Positions 6,909 through 9,015 of a DNA stretch of 9,015 nucleotides are shown one piece after another. The position numbers were made by a program, and so were the translations under genes. The number at the start of each line of letters is the position of its first letter. Position 1 is the first letter of the stretch. Under the pieces are notes generated by a model that was not told the origin of the DNA, did no database searches, and worked only from the letters and a program-made list of their open reading frames with translations. This stretch comes from Porticoccaceae bacterium (GTDB lineage Bacteria > Pseudomonadota > Gammaproteobacteria > Pseudomonadales > Porticoccaceae): assembly GCA_030741175.1 (NCBI GenBank), contig JASLVT010000038.1, positions 1-9,015 of the forward strand, read 5' to 3'.

Positions 6909-6926
6909 GTGCCGGTCTGTGATCAG
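6892..6926. repeat. inverted repeat around TGATCA in the serB-efp spacer
   Basis: CTGATCA (6892-6898) and TGATCAG (6920-6926) form a 7-base inverted repeat with a 21-base gap. Each arm contains the palindrome TGATCA, so the pair can also be read as two operator-like half sites 27-28 bases apart. The left arm overlaps the 3' arm of the proposed serB terminator. It could be a regulator-binding region ahead of efp or an RNA hairpin. Confidence 0.4.
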
Positions 6927-6940
6927 ACTATGTGAAATTT

Positions 6941-6946
6941 TATAAA
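6941..6946 (+). promoter_or_regulatory. possible -10 element for efp
   Basis: TATAAA (5/6 match) lies 55 bases before the efp ATG. No convincing -35 box is seen at the right distance, and TACTAT at 6964-6969 is an alternative. The 143-base spacer and the proposed upstream terminator suggest that efp has its own promoter. Confidence 0.25.
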
Positions 6947-7001
6947 AACCTGCGTACTTCGGTTACTATGTGCGCCTTTAATCTATTCGAGAGTTTCAAT
7001 C

Positions 7002-7574
7002 ATGGCTAACTACTCCACTAATGAATTTCGCTCGGGCTTGAAACTGATGCTCGATGGTGATCCCTGCTCGATTTTAGAAAACGAGTTTGTAAAGCCGGGT
7101 AAGGGGCAAGCCTTTAACCGCGTCAAGTTACGCAATCTGAAAACCGGTCGAGTGTTAGAAAAGACTTTTAAGTCAGGTGAGACTTTAGAGGGCGCCGATG
7201 TAATGGATATGGATATGCAGTATCTCTACAACGATGGCGACTTTTGGTACTTTATGGAACCCGACAGCTATGAGCAGCATCAGGCTACTGAAAATGCGGT
7301 AGGAGACGCGTTACAGTGGTTGAGCGAGCAAGATATCTGTGTTGTCACTCTGTATAACGGCGCTCCACTGTCTGTTGTACCGCCCAATCATGTGGAGCTA
7401 GAAATTGTTGAAACGGATCCCGGGTTGCGAGGCGATACTGCTCAGGGTGGCAGCAAACCAGCCAAGCTGGCCACAGGTGCGACTGTTAAAGTGCCTTTAT
7501 TCCTAGATCAGGGTGATGTTATTAAAGTGGATACTCGAACCGGTGAATATCAGGGCCGTGTCAAAGAGTCGTAA
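7002..7574 (+). CDS. efp: Elongation factor P (EF-P)
   Basis: EF-P binds between the ribosomal P and E sites and relieves stalling at consecutive prolines. The 190-residue product aligns along its length with E. coli EF-P (188 aa). It has an N-terminal KOW-like domain (1-65), an OB domain (about 66-128) and a C-terminal OB domain with TDPGLRGDT and [20 protein letters not shown]. The loop KPGKGQ carries Lys34, the exact position beta-lysylated in E. coli, with the lysine-type rather than arginine-type context. ATG 7002 is preceded by a modest purine stretch (GAGAG). The gene for the modifying ligase, epmA, follows 32 bases after its stop, so substrate and enzyme are probably cotranscribed. 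Confidence 0.98.
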   Translation: MANYSTNEFRSGLKLMLDGDPCSILENEFVKPGKGQAFNRVKLRNLKTGRVLEKTFKSGETLEGADVMDMDMQYLYNDGDFWYFMEPDSYEQHQATENAVGDALQWLSEQDICVVTLYNGAPLSVVPPNHVELEIVETDPGLRGDTAQGGSKPAKLATGATVKVPLFLDQGDVIKVDTRTGEYQGRVKES

Positions 7575-7606
7575 TCGCGAAGTAAGGCTCTAGAGGCGGT
7601 AAGCAG

Positions 7607-8569
7607 GTGACTGATTGGCAACCAGGAACTAACCGAGCCATGTTGCAGCGACGCGCAGAGTTGTTGTCTGCGTTGCGTCATTTTTTTCTTGAGCGCTCCG
7701 TTATGGAGGTTGATGTGCCATCATTGGGGCGCTCCACCGTCACGGATAGCAACATAGAAAGCATATATGCAGGTACTTTTAGAAATAGTGGGTACTTACA
7801 AACATCTCCCGAGTACTTTATGAAACGCCTGCTTGCTACGGGCGCTGGGGATATCTATTGTCTAGGTAAGGCCTTTCGGCAGGGTGAGCTAGGTTCCCGT
7901 CACAATCCAGAATTTAGTTTGTTGGAATGGTATCGCTGTGGCTGGGATGAGTACCAACTAATGAATGAAGTAGCAGAGTTAATCAGTCAACTCCATGCTA
8001 AAAAATCCTCTCAATCGCTGGTTATTACCCAGCGTAGTTACGCCGATTGTTTTATTGAGGCCGTTGGCGTTGATCCCCATAGTGCCGAGCTGGGACAGTT
8101 GCAGGAAATGGCGGTTGCCGCTGCGTCTGCTAGTTGGGCGGATGAAACTCGAGCGAATTGTCTGGATTTGCTATTCAGTCAATTGGTTGAACCCCAACTG
8201 CCTCTGGGTTTGGTATTTGTCCATCAGTACCCCGCTTGTCAATCAGCACTAGCGCAGTTAGATAGTAATACTCAGGGCCAGTTGATAAGTCGTCGGTTTG
8301 AGGTTTTTTTAAATCGCATGGAGTTGGCCAATGGGTATTTGGAGCTAACCGATAGCGCTGAACAGCGGGAGCGTTTTGCTGCGGATATTAAACAGAGAAA
8401 ATTGACGGGTAAGGCGCCAATACCAATTGATCAACATTTGTTAGCCGCATTAGATCAGGGTTTGCCGAGTTGTGCTGGCGTTGCTTTGGGGGTGGATCGA
8501 TTATTGATGCAACTGGAGGGCGCGGACTCCATCGCTAAAGTGATGCCTTTTAGCTGGGATCGCTGTTAG
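7607..8569 (+). CDS. epmA: EpmA, EF-P--(R)-beta-lysine ligase
   Basis: EpmA (formerly PoxA/YjeA/GenX) resembles the catalytic core of class II lysyl-tRNA synthetase without the anticodon-binding domain. It activates (R)-beta-lysine and attaches it to Lys34 of EF-P. The 320 residues match the E. coli enzyme (325 aa). Visible elements are motif 1 around LRHFFLERSVMEVDVP (23-38), motif 2 across TSPEYFMKRLL (66-76) and FRQGELGSRHNPEF (90-103) then LLEWYR, the RFEVFLNRMELANGYLEL segment (230-247) and motif 3 GVALGVDRLLM (291-301) with Arg298. The start is GTG at 7607, with AGGCGG 7 bases upstream. EpmB, the aminomutase that makes beta-lysine in E. coli, is not encoded here. The stop overlaps the second cysE by 4 bases, tail to tail. 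Confidence 0.96.
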   Translation: MTDWQPGTNRAMLQRRAELLSALRHFFLERSVMEVDVPSLGRSTVTDSNIESIYAGTFRNSGYLQTSPEYFMKRLLATGAGDIYCLGKAFRQGELGSRHNPEFSLLEWYRCGWDEYQLMNEVAELISQLHAKKSSQSLVITQRSYADCFIEAVGVDPHSAELGQLQEMAVAAASASWADETRANCLDLLFSQLVEPQLPLGLVFVHQYPACQSALAQLDSNTQGQLISRRFEVFLNRMELANGYLELTDSAEQRERFAADIKQRKLTGKAPIPIDQHLLAALDQGLPSCAGVALGVDRLLMQLEGADSIAKVMPFSWDRC

Positions 8570-9015
8570 TTGCATTTGAAATAATGGTCCATCACCTTTG
8601 AGGGCTCATCGGTTTTAGTATGGCCAACAACTGTGGCCGGCACACCGGCGACGATATTGTGGGCCGCTACATCTTTTAACACCACACTGGAGGCGGCAAC
8701 CATGGCGCCTTCACCGACTTCAATATTACCCAATATCTTCGCCCCTGGACCCAATAAGACACCTTGACGGATCTTTGGGTGGCGATCACCACTGACTTTT
8801 CCGGTTCCCCCCAGTGTCACGGATTGCATAATCGACACAGAGTCTTCAACCACGGCAGTTTCACCAATCACCAGGCCTGTTGCATGATCGATCATCAGAC
8901 CAGCCCCGATAACGGCAGCTGGGTGTATATCCACTGCAAAGCGCAGCGAGCTCCGATACTGAATCAGAGATGCCATGGATCGGTTTCCCTGAAGCCATAG
9001 TTGATGCGCTGCTCT
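8566..9015 (-). CDS. cysE: CysE, serine O-acetyltransferase (second copy, partial)
   Basis: The gene enters from beyond the right edge; the window holds its last 149 codons. The ATG at 8974-8976 is internal: the reading frame stays open to the edge as RAAHQLWLQGNRS, which matches the RIGHWLWNQGRRA region of E. coli CysE. The beta-helix domain is complete, with VDIHPAA, IDHATG (catalytic Asp-His), SVTLGGTGK and GDRHPKIR. This is closer to E. coli than the copy at 3066-3863, since it keeps Asp before Arg-His in that loop. The C-terminus ends VMDHYFKCN, so it lacks both the long tail and the terminal Ile needed in E. coli to bind CysK. Its 3' end overlaps epmA by 4 bases, and it is on the opposite strand from the first cysE. 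Confidence 0.93.
   Translation of the reverse strand, partial: RAAHQLWLQGNRSMASLIQYRSSLRFAVDIHPAAVIGAGLMIDHATGLVIGETAVVEDSVSIMQSVTLGGTGKVSGDRHPKIRQGVLLGPGAKILGNIEVGEGAMVAASSVVLKDVAAHNIVAGVPATVVGHTKTDEPSKVMDHYFKCN

Noticed and set aside
6918..6935. CRP-like site TGTGA in the serB-efp spacer
   Set aside because: The second half site TCACA is missing at the required distance.
8566..8976. Second cysE as a short complete gene starting at ATG 8974-8976
   Set aside because: The frame is open to the window edge and the upstream codons encode a clearly CysE-like segment, so this ATG is internal and the gene is partial rather than truncated.

Overview
The window looks like a core-genome segment of a gammaproteobacterium with moderate GC. 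The evidence is E. coli-like SfsA, HtpX, CysE, DgkA, EF-P and EpmA, together with a Pseudomonas-type long SerB carrying two ACT domains. A marine lineage near Cellvibrionales/SAR92 is possible, but the sequence alone does not settle this. I see no CRISPR array, tRNA, rRNA, insertion sequence, prophage gene or toxin-antitoxin pair, and no gene-free stretch longer than about 300 bases.

Layout from left to right. The left edge holds only the first codons of a minus-strand gene, with a good sigma70-like promoter behind it. Divergent from it is sfsA (+), whose 3' end overlaps the 3' end of a minus-strand Rieske ferredoxin-like gene by 44 bases. The Rieske gene is the second gene of a pair with htpX (-); the two overlap by 8 bases. 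Divergent from htpX is a plus-strand run: an M15-family D,D-carboxypeptidase without a signal peptide, then cysE, then dgkA, the last two overlapping as ATGA. A minus-strand AhpA/YtjB-like membrane protein follows, with a long C-terminal region that I read as a degenerate class III nucleotide-cyclase fold. It is divergent from serB (+), an arrangement also seen in E. coli. After serB come efp and epmA, and at the right edge a second, partial cysE on the minus strand, whose 3' end overlaps epmA by 4 bases.

Functionally, the segment contains two enzymes of the serine-to-cysteine route: SerB makes serine and CysE, in two copies, acetylates it. It also holds a translation-factor modification pair (EF-P and the lysyl ligase EpmA that acts on Lys34), envelope maintenance genes (HtpX, DgkA, the M15 peptidase) and a small redox protein tied to htpX. 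The partner enzyme EpmB is not in the window.

The most unusual items are the cyclase-like domain on the YtjB-like protein, two divergent cysE paralogues about 5 kb apart that both lack the C-terminal isoleucine used to bind CysK, and a serB-efp spacer that can fold in two mutually exclusive ways. I did not find a clearly new multi-gene system.
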